Position numbers and translations under genes: made by a program
Assembly: GCA_044432885.1 (NCBI GenBank)
Contig: JAWXUG010000004.1
Span: forward strand, 1-33,463
From: CAYJNO01 sp044432885
Lineage (GTDB): Bacteria > Bacillota_I > Bacilli_A > Erysipelotrichales > Erysipelotrichaceae
Reading direction: 5' to 3'
Length of the DNA: 33,463 nucleotides
The notes under the pieces: model-generated
Databases searched by the model: none
Told to the model about the DNA's origin: nothing
Seen by the model: the letters and a program-made list of their open reading frames with translations, nothing else
Part shown: positions 24,576 to 33,326 of the stretch, in pieces
Numbering within the stretch: the first letter of the stretch is position 1
Layout of the letters: every line of letters starts with the position of its first letter

Positions 24576-25355
24576 TTATTTAATCTGTTGTACTTGATTG
24601 ATTGCATCAATTAAGGCATATCTAAATCGGTGTTTTTCTAAGGTAGCCACTCCTTGAATGGTACTACCTTTAGGTGAACATACTTGATCTTTTAAGATAC
24701 CAGGATGAGTCTGTGTTATTTTCTGTAAGGCAGCGCTTCCTTCAATCATGGTTGAAACCAATCGATAACTTTGAGCTCTAGGAATACCATGCATTAAACC
24801 AGCATCAGATAAACCTTCAATAAATAAGTCAACAAAGGCAGGACCACAGCCACAAACCGTACCAGAAATGGAGGTAAGATGTGATGGCATTGGTTCAATT
24901 AAAGCAATTTTAGAAAAAGTATCTTCGATAAATTGTTTACTAGTATCATCAACACTGTGAGTTTCATCAACAATCATGATTCCCTTCCCTACACGTATAG
25001 GTGTATTAGGGATGGTACAGTAACATTTTACGTCCTCACCTAATATTGTTTTCCATTTGCTTAAAGGATGCCCTGAAACTACAGATAAAATTGTTTTACC
25101 TTTTAAACTTTCTACAAGTGGACCAATAACCTCTTGTACTAAATAAGGCTTTACAGCAATGATGATTAGATCACTATGTTCAATCACTTCCTCAGCACTT
25201 TTAGCAGCCACAATGGGATAACCTTCAGTATTCTTTACTAACTTCTGATAATTCTTTGCACAAGCATAGACTTCATCCTTAAATGAACTATATTCATATA
25301 ATCCATAAATCATCGCTTGCGCCATGTTGCCAAATCCAATTACACCTATTCTCAT
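24576..25355 (-). CDS. proC: Pyrroline-5-carboxylate reductase
   Basis: Last step of proline synthesis: reduces pyrroline-5-carboxylate to proline with NAD(P)H. 259 residues: Rossmann start MRIGVIGFGNMAQAM, substrate and cofactor motifs IIIAVKPYLVQEV and ILSVVSGH, CTIPNTPIRVGKG, and the C-terminal dimerisation/active-site signature with SGCGPAF-like GTVCGCGPAFV (~165) and DQVCSPKGSTIQGVATLE (~222-239). It overlaps the upstream phosphatase gene by 4 bp, an uncommon partner for proC. Confidence 0.94.
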   Translation of the reverse strand: MRIGVIGFGNMAQAMIYGLYEYSSFKDEVYACAKNYQKLVKNTEGYPIVAAKSAEEVIEHSDLIIIAVKPYLVQEVIGPLVESLKGKTILSVVSGHPLSKWKTILGEDVKCYCTIPNTPIRVGKGIMIVDETHSVDDTSKQFIEDTFSKIALIEPMPSHLTSISGTVCGCGPAFVDLFIEGLSDAGLMHGIPRAQSYRLVSTMIEGSAALQKITQTHPGILKDQVCSPKGSTIQGVATLEKHRFRYALIDAINQVQQIK

Positions 25356-25801
25356 TTTACTTCCTCCTTTAGGCTTTTAATAAATCCATTCAATCCTAAT
25401 AAAATATCTTGATACGTTTCTTCAAAATTACCCGTATACCAAGGATCTTTAATACTTCGCTTTTCATTGGCATAGGATAATAAAAGTTTTGCTTTATCAG
25501 ATGTGTTTAAAAGATGTTCTAATCGTCTTAAATTATCAACATCCATACAAAGGATATCATCATAATACTGATACGCTTGTTCACTTATCCGATAAGCGTT
25601 TCTTTTTTGATAAGGAATATGATGCAAATCTAAGATATGTTTTGTACCAGGATGAATATCTCTGCCAATCTCTTCATTAGATACAGCACAGGATGATATC
25701 TCTAAATCTAATCCTTGTTGCTTCGCCATTTCTTTAAGCATAAATTCAGCCATTGGACTACGACATATATTGCCATGACATACAAATAAGACTTTTCTCA
25801 T
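25352..25801 (-). CDS. Low-molecular-weight protein tyrosine phosphatase
   Basis: 149 residues. The P-loop CHGNICRSP at Cys8-Pro16 (Cx5R signature with Cys8 nucleophile and Arg14) opens the protein, and the general acid is in KDPWYTG (Asp~118). Family members act on phosphotyrosine in kinases of polysaccharide export or on arginine phosphate (YwlE type); the sequence does not decide which. Thr in place of Ile after the P-loop distinguishes YwlE, and here Ile13 favours the tyrosine class. AAGGAG precedes ATG. First gene of a two-gene transcript with proC. Confidence 0.92.
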   Translation of the reverse strand: MRKVLFVCHGNICRSPMAEFMLKEMAKQQGLDLEISSCAVSNEEIGRDIHPGTKHILDLHHIPYQKRNAYRISEQAYQYYDDILCMDVDNLRRLEHLLNTSDKAKLLLSYANEKRSIKDPWYTGNFEETYQDILLGLNGFIKSLKEEVK

Positions 25802-25914
25802 ATAAACTCCTTTATTTCTAATTCTATTTTACCTTTTTTTTATAAAAAACCCCAATTAAATATGCTTAAAAATAAATAGAGTATGATATGATTATCTTAA
25901 TGAAGGAGAAATAA

Positions 25915-26238
25915 ATGAAATACGAAACCATAAAAAGAAGTTTTGCTTTAAAAGATGATCAACGTGAATTGTTTTGTGAGATATTAGAAACATTAGAATT
26001 TGATGATGAAGATATTGAAATTGCGATGCAATTAGCTGAAGAGGAATTAGCAATGAATATATTATTGTCTACTCTTGCCTCTTTTTCTTTCTATGAAAAT
26101 GTAGAAGATATTGATGAAGAGTATGCAGATACGATTTTAAATTCGATTGGCTTTATCATTGAATCAGTTAAAGATATGGATCGCTTTATGAATGAAGATG
26201 GAGAGTTAGTGATTCCTGAAGGGTTTGCATTGAATTAG
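25915..26238 (+). CDS. Small acidic protein, function unknown
   Basis: 107 residues, rich in Glu and Asp, mostly helical by composition, no signal peptide or membrane segment. No family recognised. AAGGAG lies 7 nt before ATG and overlapping TATGAT boxes at 25882-25892 could supply a -10. The coding potential is supported by the ribosome binding site and by codon use like its neighbours. It precedes the TspO-like gene by 57 bp on the same strand with no terminator in between, so they may be cotranscribed. Confidence 0.65.
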   Translation: MKYETIKRSFALKDDQRELFCEILETLEFDDEDIEIAMQLAEEELAMNILLSTLASFSFYENVEDIDEEYADTILNSIGFIIESVKDMDRFMNEDGELVIPEGFALN

Positions 26239-26295
26239 ATAACATTGATTGAATAAACATAAAAAAACTTTAAAATTGAGATTAGGAGGTGTTCT

Positions 26296-27096
26296 ATGGA
26301 AAAACACGTACGATCTCGTTTTTTAATTTTAGCTACTTATATTTTGACTATACTTGTTAATGCTTCAGCCAATTTATTACCTTTAAATGGGAAACTATCC
26401 AAAGATATTTCTGACATGTATAGAAATCTATTTACACCCGCTTCCTATACGTTTAGTATATGGTCTTTAATTTATTTGTTATTAGCTTTTTATGTAGGTT
26501 ATATGGTGATTAAGAAGTTTAATGAAGAAGATGAAAAACATTATCAAGAAATAGGCTTATACTTTATTGCCTCAAGTATTTTTAATTGTTTATGGATTAT
26601 TGCTTGGCATTATAATTTAATCTTGATTACCTTAGTATTAATGGCTTTACTATTCATATCAGTAGGACGTATTTATGTCTTGGTACAAAGAAGAAAAGAT
26701 TTGATTCCAAGTATTGCCTTTGGGATTTATTATGGATGGATTAGCATTGCAACGATTGCTAATGTAGCAATCTTCCTTACCTTTATGAAATTTGATGGCT
26801 TTGGCATTGAACCAAGGTTTTGGACAGTTGCAACGTTAATTTTAGGTTTTCTTATTATCTGTGCATGCAGTTATAAAAACAAAGACCCATTCTACATATT
26901 AACAGGAATCTGGGCCTATGCGGGTATCTTTTATGAACACATACGCTTTTGGAAATATGCTTATCCAATTGTCATTCAAACCATTACAGTATGTGTAGCA
27001 TTGATGATCGTCTTATGTGCTTTTATAAGTTATAAGCGTATTAAATTATATCTTGATGAAAGAAAAAAAGAAAAAACTGAAGTAGTCACACAGTAG
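26296..27096 (+). CDS. TspO/MBR-family-like membrane protein
   Basis: 266 residues with seven to eight hydrophobic segments. The first five contain the TspO-type signature: TPASYTFSIWSLIYLLLA (~47-64), NCLWIIAWHY (~97-106), and a conserved YYGWISIATIANVAIFL (~145-160). The C-terminal two to three segments and the basic tail (KKEKTEV) make it longer than classical TspO (~160 residues), as in the larger Firmicutes members. TspO proteins bind porphyrins and related ligands; no ligand can be assigned here. AGGAGG lies 6 nt before ATG; a strong terminator follows. Confidence 0.85.
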   Translation: MEKHVRSRFLILATYILTILVNASANLLPLNGKLSKDISDMYRNLFTPASYTFSIWSLIYLLLAFYVGYMVIKKFNEEDEKHYQEIGLYFIASSIFNCLWIIAWHYNLILITLVLMALLFISVGRIYVLVQRRKDLIPSIAFGIYYGWISIATIANVAIFLTFMKFDGFGIEPRFWTVATLILGFLIICACSYKNKDPFYILTGIWAYAGIFYEHIRFWKYAYPIVIQTITVCVALMIVLCAFISYKRIKLYLDERKKEKTEVVTQ

Positions 27097-27101
27097 ACAT
27101 G

Positions 27102-27130
27102 AAAGCATATCGAAAGATATGTTTTTGTTT
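27102..27130 (+). terminator. Terminator separating the TspO-like gene from the CRISPR locus
   Basis: Perfect stem CATATC (27106-27111) / GATATG (27116-27121) extended by A-T pairs, loop GAAA, then TTTTTGTTT. Confidence 0.88.
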
Positions 27131-27215
27131 GGCAAAAAATTTTAACTTAAAAGAATTTGGTATATATTTTTGTTATGAAAAGGCTTACAATTAAGATATA
27201 TTGTGAGGAAAAAAT

Positions 27216-28193
27216 ATGGAAAAAAAGATTGTATTGTTACAGCTACTGTCCTTATTTCAACAACATACTGATGAAACACATCCTATGACTGTAAAACAAA
27301 TTATCGATTTCTTTAAAAACGAACACCAAACTGAAATTACACGTCAAACAATTTATAATAGTGTAAAAATTTTAAATGAAGCTAACTATATGATTGAGTC
27401 ATCAGGACGAAAAAAAGGCTATTATTATGATAATCGTCTCTTAGAAAAATCAGAAGTAATGTTTATTAGTCATTCCATTATTGCGAATAACATTATTCCT
27501 TTAAATCAATCTAATGAACTAATTCAAAAAATAATGAATACACAAAGTGATTATTTTAAGCAAGGGTTCAAAAATAATTTAAATCTGTGTAACTTGGATA
27601 AAAAAGAAAATCAAGATATTTTCTTAAATGTCGAGCTGTTATCAGATGCAATCGATACGCTTAAGGAAGTTAGTTTCAGATATACTACGTATAACTACGA
27701 TAAGGAAATGGTTTATAAGAATGAAAAGATTTATCAAGTAATTCCAAGGTTTATCCTTTGCAAAGAGAGCAAAATGTATCTTGTAGGGGAAGATAAAGAA
27801 TATCATCAACAAAGACAATATCGGTTAGATCGAATACGGAATCTTGAAATATCTAATCAATGCTTTTCTTCATATGAACAAGATGCTTATAGTTATGCTA
27901 AAAACAGACATTATATGTATGCAGGAGAAATGTTAGAAGTTAAATTAAAATGTTGTCGTTCCATGTTAGATGAAGTAGTCGAAAGATTTGGCAAAGACAG
28001 TAATATAGTGCCCATAAATGATGATTACTTTTACGTAGATACCAAAATGACATATCATGCTGCTATATTCTTTGCATGTCAATTTATTCAATATACACAA
28101 ATTATAGAACCTGAAGAGATTAAACAAGACATACAATCTATATTGCAAGATGCACAAAATAAATATAATAACCATAATAAGGAGGGAAATTAA
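27216..28193 (+). CDS. WYL-domain transcriptional regulator of the CRISPR operon
   Basis: 325 residues. N-terminal winged helix (~20-72: MTVKQIIDFFKNE...TRQTIYNSVKILNEANYMI, then a GRKKGYYY wing). Middle WYL domain (~148-215): SFRYTTY, VIPRFILCKESKMYLVGED with the W-Y-L position read as Met-Tyr-Leu (187-189), and the YRLDRIRNL strand. C-terminal WCX-type domain (~238-312). WYL domains bind single-stranded nucleic acid or nucleotide ligands and regulate several CRISPR and phage-defence systems, mostly types I and VI. Its stop codon (28191-28193) is directly followed by the cas9 start at 28194, and the cas9 ribosome binding site is inside this gene, so the two are cotranscribed and coupled. Upstream GTGAGG and AT-rich DNA; no clear promoter boxes. 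Confidence 0.85.
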   Translation: MEKKIVLLQLLSLFQQHTDETHPMTVKQIIDFFKNEHQTEITRQTIYNSVKILNEANYMIESSGRKKGYYYDNRLLEKSEVMFISHSIIANNIIPLNQSNELIQKIMNTQSDYFKQGFKNNLNLCNLDKKENQDIFLNVELLSDAIDTLKEVSFRYTTYNYDKEMVYKNEKIYQVIPRFILCKESKMYLVGEDKEYHQQRQYRLDRIRNLEISNQCFSSYEQDAYSYAKNRHYMYAGEMLEVKLKCCRSMLDEVVERFGKDSNIVPINDDYFYVDTKMTYHAAIFFACQFIQYTQIIEPEEIKQDIQSILQDAQNKYNNHNKEGN

Positions 28194-31100
28194 ATGAACG
28201 ACAAAAACAACCATTATGTACTAGGACTAGACTTAGGGGTAGCTTCAATAGGATGGAGTGTTGTAGAAATTGATAATGATGAAATTGCTACACAAATTAG
28301 TGATCATGGTGTGGTTATATTTAGCGCACTAGACAACAACAAAGGAAAACTTAGAAATCAAACTAGAAGAGATGCAAGAGGTTTAAGAAGGGTTTTAAGA
28401 AGAAGAAAAGAAAGGTTGAGAAGAGTTAAATCACTTTTAAAAACGACATTTAATTTGTCTTCGCAACAGATAGAAGATTTTTTCACTAAAGAGGGGAAAT
28501 CTCAAAATAATCATGCCTTAGAATTAAAGGTAAAAGGTTTAAGCGAATCATTAACTCAAGAAGAGTTAATTCGTGTGTTAGTCCACTATGCAAAGAATAG
28601 AGGATTTAAATCAAATAGAAAAGCTGATGCAGACAATGAAAAAGGAAAAATGAAAGAAGCTATTGCAGGTGTTCATACTATTATGTTACGCGATCAATGT
28701 ACGGTGTCTAAAGCTGTATTAACGATGCAAAAGGAAAACAACTACGCAACGATTCATAATGTCGCAGACCATTATATTTATGGCTTTGAAAGAGCAGATG
28801 TTGAAGATGAAATAAACTTATTGTTAGATAAGCAAATAAGTTTTTACTTAGTAGATGAGACATTTAAAGCAAAGTATATGGAGATTTGGTCTAGTCAACG
28901 AGATTATTCTGAAGGTCCTGCTACAGGTCCTTATAAGGTTGAATTCGAGGCAATGTTTGGAAATTGTTTATTTAGAACGAAAGAAAAAAGAATTTCACGA
29001 GCATGTCCATCTTTTGATATTTTTACAGTGATTCAAAAGCTACAAAATATTCGATATTATAAATTAGATGAAGATGATCAACGTGTTACTGAAGGAAGGC
29101 GTCCAATTAAATATTCTTTAACGCAAACACAAATTTATGATTTATACACAGCAGCCTTTAAAGATGGAAAAAAACTAACATATGATTTGTTAGAGAAAAC
29201 AATAATAGGAAATAGTAATGATTTAAAAATAGAAATCTGTGACTTGCCTAAATTATCAAGGAATGACTTTAATAAAATTGTTTCTGATTATAAGACAACA
29301 CATGGGATAGAAAATAGATTAAATGAAAGTGAATACAGTGAAATAAAAAAACAAGCTGATAAAAAAGTAAAAGAATCAGAGGTTATTAGATTAAAAGCGT
29401 ACTTGGAGTTTAGAAAACTGGTCAAAAAGATTGGTAAAGACAGTAAGTATTTAGAAATTGAATGGATGGATGATGTAGCAACTATCTTAGCTTATGCAAA
29501 AACAGATAATGCAGTTGATCGTATTATTGAAAAACATTATAAAGGTCAATTTAATGAGGAAGAAATTAGTATCATTAAAAAACTTAAAGTAAGCGTAAGT
29601 GGATCTGGTTCATTATCCCTTTCATTAGTACAAGATTTAAATAAATTACTAATTGAAGGAGAAACCTATTCTCAAGCTATGCAAAGTTTAGGTTATGATC
29701 ATTCGAAATATCTTAGTGATAAGAATTTTAATAGTGTATTTCCAACTGTTGCAGAAATTGAAGAAACCTACGAAACTAGGATTACTCAACCAAATGTTAG
29801 ACATGTACTGGTTTATTTGAGAAAGTTATATAAGGCGATTTATGAACAATATGGTGAACCTACATATGTACACATAGAGGTTGCTACTGAAATTAAAAAT
29901 AGTTTTAGCAAACGTAATGAAATTAAGTATAATCAATTAAATAATCAGATAGAAAATGAAAAAGCAAGATTGTTAATGGTAGAAACCTTGGGCTTTACTG
30001 ATATTGAACACCGTACACATAAAAGCTTTAGTCAAGATGATATATTAAAATTCCGTTTATGGAGAGATCAAGATGGCATTTGTATGTATACAGGTCAAGA
30101 AATTAAGCCTGCACAGCTATTAGACAGAAATGCATTCCAAGTAGATCATATATTACCATTCTCAAGAACATTTGATAACTCTTATACCAATAAAATATTA
30201 GTTACAACTCAGTCTAACCAAGAAAAGAAAAACAGAACACCTTATGAATGGTTGCATGCGAAGAGCAAGGATGATTGGAATGAATTTGTAGAACGAGTAA
30301 GACGTAGTAAAGTTGATGAAGAAAAGAAAAATAAGTTGTTGATGAAAGAAGAGATTACTTATGATGAGTTCACTAGTCAAAGTTTACATGCAACAAGTTA
30401 TGTGAGCAAACTTGCAATTGAGATATTTAAAGATTTACTGAACACGGACGAAAACAATGATAGAGTACGTTCATTTAAAGGGAATGCCACAAGTTATTTA
30501 AGAAAATATTATGGAATAAACAACTTTACTCATTCTTATGAATCAGAAGATTACAATCGAAACAATACAAGATATTACGTACATGCTGAGTCACTAAAAA
30601 TAGAATCTTCAGCAAAGGATGCAAAGATTACGATTGTTGCCAAAGATCAATATGATCATCAAATTGAGTTTATTAAGACGATCACTAAAACAAAGGATAA
30701 TCATTTTAGAAGTTTGGAAGATGAACAATTCTATCGTTGTATAAGTGAAAAAGAAAAACTACAAGAATTAATTAATGAATTACTTATAGAATCGAAGAAG
30801 GATATCTTTAAAATTGAAGATTATAAAATTTTATCTAATGGCTATGAATTCGAATATGAAACAAAACTAATTTATGAATTGCTTATTGGTTTGAAGGCAA
30901 AGCTTCTACAAAAAAATAGGGATAATCACTTTCATCATGAAGTAGATGCTACATTGGTTGCGATTATGACTAGAAGCATGCAGATAAAAATTACTAAATT
31001 TCATCAATTGTGGCAAGATTTAGGTAATGATGAACAAATTTATGACGAGCAAACGGGAGAATATTACACTAAAGAAAACATTAAATCTTATTTTAATATA

Positions 31101-32027
31101 GATAAGATGACTAAAAATAGTAAGTTCTATATTCCTCAACCGTATGATCATTTTATCGATGAACTAAAGGTTAAAATATTCGAAAGAGACCAAGATATCT
31201 TGTGTGAGAAATTAAGAGACTTGAGTGTACAAAATGCAAATGAATGTATTGTGAAATATCCAAGTTATCAGGTTGACAATAGGGTATCTGGAAGTTTACA
31301 TGCTGAAACCATTTATGGTAGAAAACAGGAACAAGGAGTTACTGTAAATACTTTAAGAACTCATGTATCTAAGTTAGACAAGAAAAAAATTGAAATGATA
31401 TATGATAAAGATTCAGGACAAAAACAAGTTTATGAAAGTCTAAAAAAATGGGTAGAAAGTGGTAAAAAAGGAAGCCCAACACTTCCATCTGGCCAAGTTA
31501 TAAACAAAGTAAAACTAAAAGATACTAATGTAGAAAAAATGGTAAGCATATCACCTGATGATCCATCAAAAGGATATGCAATGATGGGTGAGTTAGCAAG
31601 AATACAAGTCTATAAAAAAGAGGGCAGTGATAAATTACACTTTGTTCAAATCAGTGTGCTTCAATACCTAAAAATAAAAGCTAATGACCACAATTTTGAT
31701 GTATTGGTATGGCGAGGTCGAGGTGAAAATAACAAGGAACTTATAAATTATAATCAATTAAGTAAACATGGATATACACTGTATAGGAATTTATATCCTG
31801 GACAACACATCAGTGTAATAATGAATACAGGAGCTTCTGCACTATGTAGAGTGGTTGGTTTTAGTTCAGGTTTGTTTGAAATAGATAGTATTTTAGGAGA
31901 TACAGTTGATTTAATTGAGAAGTGCATTGTAAAAAAAGACAAGTCACAACTTCGGTTAACCGTATCTACAATCAAAGATATAAAACTTGAATCTATAGAT
32001 ATCATGGGTAATTTAAATGTCTTTTAG
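28194..32027 (+). CDS. cas9: CRISPR-associated endonuclease Cas9, type II-C-like, enlarged
   Basis: RNA-guided double-strand DNA nuclease, 1277 residues. RuvC-I YVLGLDLGVASIGWSVVE (Asp13); arginine-rich bridge helix ~55-80 (RRDARGLRRVLRRRKERLR); REC lobe ~85-545; RuvC-II YVHIEVATEI (Glu562); HNH FQVDHILPFSRTFDNSY (His652, with Asp651 and Asn666); RuvC-III FHHEVDATLVA (His915, Asp918); then a C-terminal wedge and PAM-interacting region with SGSLHAETIYGRK and LYPGQHISVI. All catalytic residues are present. HNH and C-terminal motifs resemble Neisseria-type II-C Cas9 (~1080 residues), but ~60 residues are added in REC and ~130 between the HNH linker (LRKYYGI, 769-775) and RuvC-III. GGAGGGAAATTAA precedes ATG; the end overlaps cas1 by 11 bp. 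PAM cannot be read. Confidence 0.97.
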   Translation: MNDKNNHYVLGLDLGVASIGWSVVEIDNDEIATQISDHGVVIFSALDNNKGKLRNQTRRDARGLRRVLRRRKERLRRVKSLLKTTFNLSSQQIEDFFTKEGKSQNNHALELKVKGLSESLTQEELIRVLVHYAKNRGFKSNRKADADNEKGKMKEAIAGVHTIMLRDQCTVSKAVLTMQKENNYATIHNVADHYIYGFERADVEDEINLLLDKQISFYLVDETFKAKYMEIWSSQRDYSEGPATGPYKVEFEAMFGNCLFRTKEKRISRACPSFDIFTVIQKLQNIRYYKLDEDDQRVTEGRRPIKYSLTQTQIYDLYTAAFKDGKKLTYDLLEKTIIGNSNDLKIEICDLPKLSRNDFNKIVSDYKTTHGIENRLNESEYSEIKKQADKKVKESEVIRLKAYLEFRKLVKKIGKDSKYLEIEWMDDVATILAYAKTDNAVDRIIEKHYKGQFNEEEISIIKKLKVSVSGSGSLSLSLVQDLNKLLIEGETYSQAMQSLGYDHSKYLSDKNFNSVFPTVAEIEETYETRITQPNVRHVLVYLRKLYKAIYEQYGEPTYVHIEVATEIKNSFSKRNEIKYNQLNNQIENEKARLLMVETLGFTDIEHRTHKSFSQDDILKFRLWRDQDGICMYTGQEIKPAQLLDRNAFQVDHILPFSRTFDNSYTNKILVTTQSNQEKKNRTPYEWLHAKSKDDWNEFVERVRRSKVDEEKKNKLLMKEEITYDEFTSQSLHATSYVSKLAIEIFKDLLNTDENNDRVRSFKGNATSYLRKYYGINNFTHSYESEDYNRNNTRYYVHAESLKIESSAKDAKITIVAKDQYDHQIEFIKTITKTKDNHFRSLEDEQFYRCISEKEKLQELINELLIESKKDIFKIEDYKILSNGYEFEYETKLIYELLIGLKAKLLQKNRDNHFHHEVDATLVAIMTRSMQIKITKFHQLWQDLGNDEQIYDEQTGEYYTKENIKSYFNIDKMTKNSKFYIPQPYDHFIDELKVKIFERDQDILCEKLRDLSVQNANECIVKYPSYQVDNRVSGSLHAETIYGRKQEQGVTVNTLRTHVSKLDKKKIEMIYDKDSGQKQVYESLKKWVESGKKGSPTLPSGQVINKVKLKDTNVEKMVSISPDDPSKGYAMMGELARIQVYKKEGSDKLHFVQISVLQYLKIKANDHNFDVLVWRGRGENNKELINYNQLSKHGYTLYRNLYPGQHISVIMNTGASALCRVVGFSSGLFEIDSILGDTVDLIEKCIVKKDKSQLRLTVSTIKDIKLESIDIMGNLNVF

Positions 32028-32934
32028 ACAGCTTTTAATTGCCAAGTCATGTCATTTATCTGTGGAGCATAATAGTATTAAAATAGTACAAGAAGATCAT
32101 GAAAACTTTATCCCTTTAGAGGATGTATCCATTATTTTAATTGAAAGTAAAGAGTCCACTTTTACTTCCAGTTTCTTTACTAGTTGTGCAAAACACAGTA
32201 TTCCAGTTATGCTGTGTGGGGAGAATCATATTCCTTCATCTTTAAGCATTTCAATAAATACACATTATAGACCCTATCATGTCTTAATGTTACAAATCAA
32301 TCAAACGTTAGATAATCAAGTTTATATATGTGAATCTTTATTGAAATATAAATTAAAAAATCAACTATCAGTATTAAAGCTTATTAGTGCAAGTGATCAG
32401 TCAATTGAATTATTTGATGGCTATATAGAAGAAATTATAGGTAAAGATGAAATAAATCGTGAAGGTACTGCCGCTAAAGTATTCTTTAATCAGTTGTATG
32501 GAAATGGTTATGTGCGATTTGCAGAAGATCCGATTAATATCAGACAAAACTATGGTTATTCGGTGCTTGCTGCATGTTTATCAAGATATTTTAGCTTGTA
32601 TGGTTTTAATTTAGCTTTAGGAATTAATCATTGTGGAAAAACAAATGCGATGAATTTAGTTTATGATTTCATAGAGCCATTTAGACCATTAGTTGATTAT
32701 TATCTTTTTGATAGTCTTGAGTATTTAACTGACAAGATTAATGTGCAATCAAAAAAAGAGTTAGTTAATTTATTAAATGCACGTGTACTTGTGGATAAAA
32801 AGTTGGTAACAGTACAATACGCAATGGAACTATTAGTGAAGTCTTATTTAAGATATCTTGAAGGAGAGTCAAAATATTTAGATTTGCCAACAATACAATT
32901 AATTGACTTTGATAAATTAAATGAATCAGTATAG
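32017..32934 (+). CDS. cas1: CRISPR integrase Cas1 (type II)
   Basis: 305 residues. With Cas2 it integrates new spacers at the leader end of the array. N-terminal beta domain ~1-80; C-terminal helical domain with metal-binding catalytic residues Glu149 (NREGTAAKVFFNQLYG), His205 (GINHCGKTNAMNLVYDF) and Glu220 (IEPFRP). The MSFRQLLIAK start and the subtype II length are typical. Start inside the end of cas9 (11-bp overlap, different frame) and stop inside cas2 show a tightly coupled operon. Confidence 0.96.
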   Translation: MSFRQLLIAKSCHLSVEHNSIKIVQEDHENFIPLEDVSIILIESKESTFTSSFFTSCAKHSIPVMLCGENHIPSSLSISINTHYRPYHVLMLQINQTLDNQVYICESLLKYKLKNQLSVLKLISASDQSIELFDGYIEEIIGKDEINREGTAAKVFFNQLYGNGYVRFAEDPINIRQNYGYSVLAACLSRYFSLYGFNLALGINHCGKTNAMNLVYDFIEPFRPLVDYYLFDSLEYLTDKINVQSKKELVNLLNARVLVDKKLVTVQYAMELLVKSYLRYLEGESKYLDLPTIQLIDFDKLNESV

Positions 32935-33253
32935 GGAAATGAGAATGTTTGTGATATTTGATATGCCTACATTAACAAAAGAAGATTTAAAGATTTATAC
33001 AAATTTCAGAAGAAATATTATTAATGATGGTTTTATCATGATTCAATTATCCGTTTATTCTAGATTTTGTCGTAATGATACTGAATACCGAAAAATGATA
33101 AGAAGAATAAAAAGCTATGTTCCTAAATTTCATGGTAAAATTCGTGTATTTGCGCTGACAGAAAAGCAGTATGATAAAATGTTAATATTTTCTTCCTCTA
33201 AGAAAAGTGATGAAGAATTATTATCTATAAATCCCCTTGTAGTAATAGAGTAA
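32921..33253 (+). CDS. cas2: CRISPR-associated protein Cas2 (type II)
   Basis: 110 residues, ferredoxin-like structural partner of Cas1. FVIFDMPT with conserved Asp14, then DGFIMIQLSVYSRFC and GKIRVFALTEKQYDKM, as in type II Cas2. Three ATGs are possible (32921, 32939, 32945); the first gives MNQYREMRMFVIFDMP, which matches the MSYRYMRMILMFDMP-type opening of other type II Cas2 proteins and overlaps cas1 by 14 bp. No strong ribosome binding site is seen for it, consistent with coupling. The array begins 48 bp after its stop. No csn2 or cas4 follows before the array. Confidence 0.95.
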   Translation: MNQYREMRMFVIFDMPTLTKEDLKIYTNFRRNIINDGFIMIQLSVYSRFCRNDTEYRKMIRRIKSYVPKFHGKIRVFALTEKQYDKMLIFSSSKKSDEELLSINPLVVIE

Positions 33254-33271
33254 GATTGGTAAAATAAGTAT

Positions 33272-33326
33272 ATCGAAATTTCCTGAATCAGGAGTCTAGA
33301 GGGTACGGACTCCTGAATATTTCGAT
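33272..33326. other. Anti-repeat-like element between cas2 and the array, able to pair with the first repeat
   Basis: ATCGAAAT (33272-33279) and TCAGGAGTC (33288-33296) are together the reverse complement of repeat positions 7-25, broken by an 8-nt segment TTCCTGAA where the repeat has 2 nt. Paired with the first repeat (GACTCCTGA 33308-33316; ATTTCGAT 33319-33326) it forms a long hairpin with an 11-nt loop. It can alternatively fold on itself (TCCTGA 33281-33286 / TCAGGA 33288-33293). It does not cover either repeat end, so it is not a full tracrRNA anti-repeat. Confidence 0.65.

Noticed and set aside
27106..27121. ATATCGAAA near the WYL gene, similar to part of the repeat's complement; considered as a tracrRNA anti-repeat
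   Set aside because: Fully explained by a terminator with a GAAA loop; the similarity does not extend.
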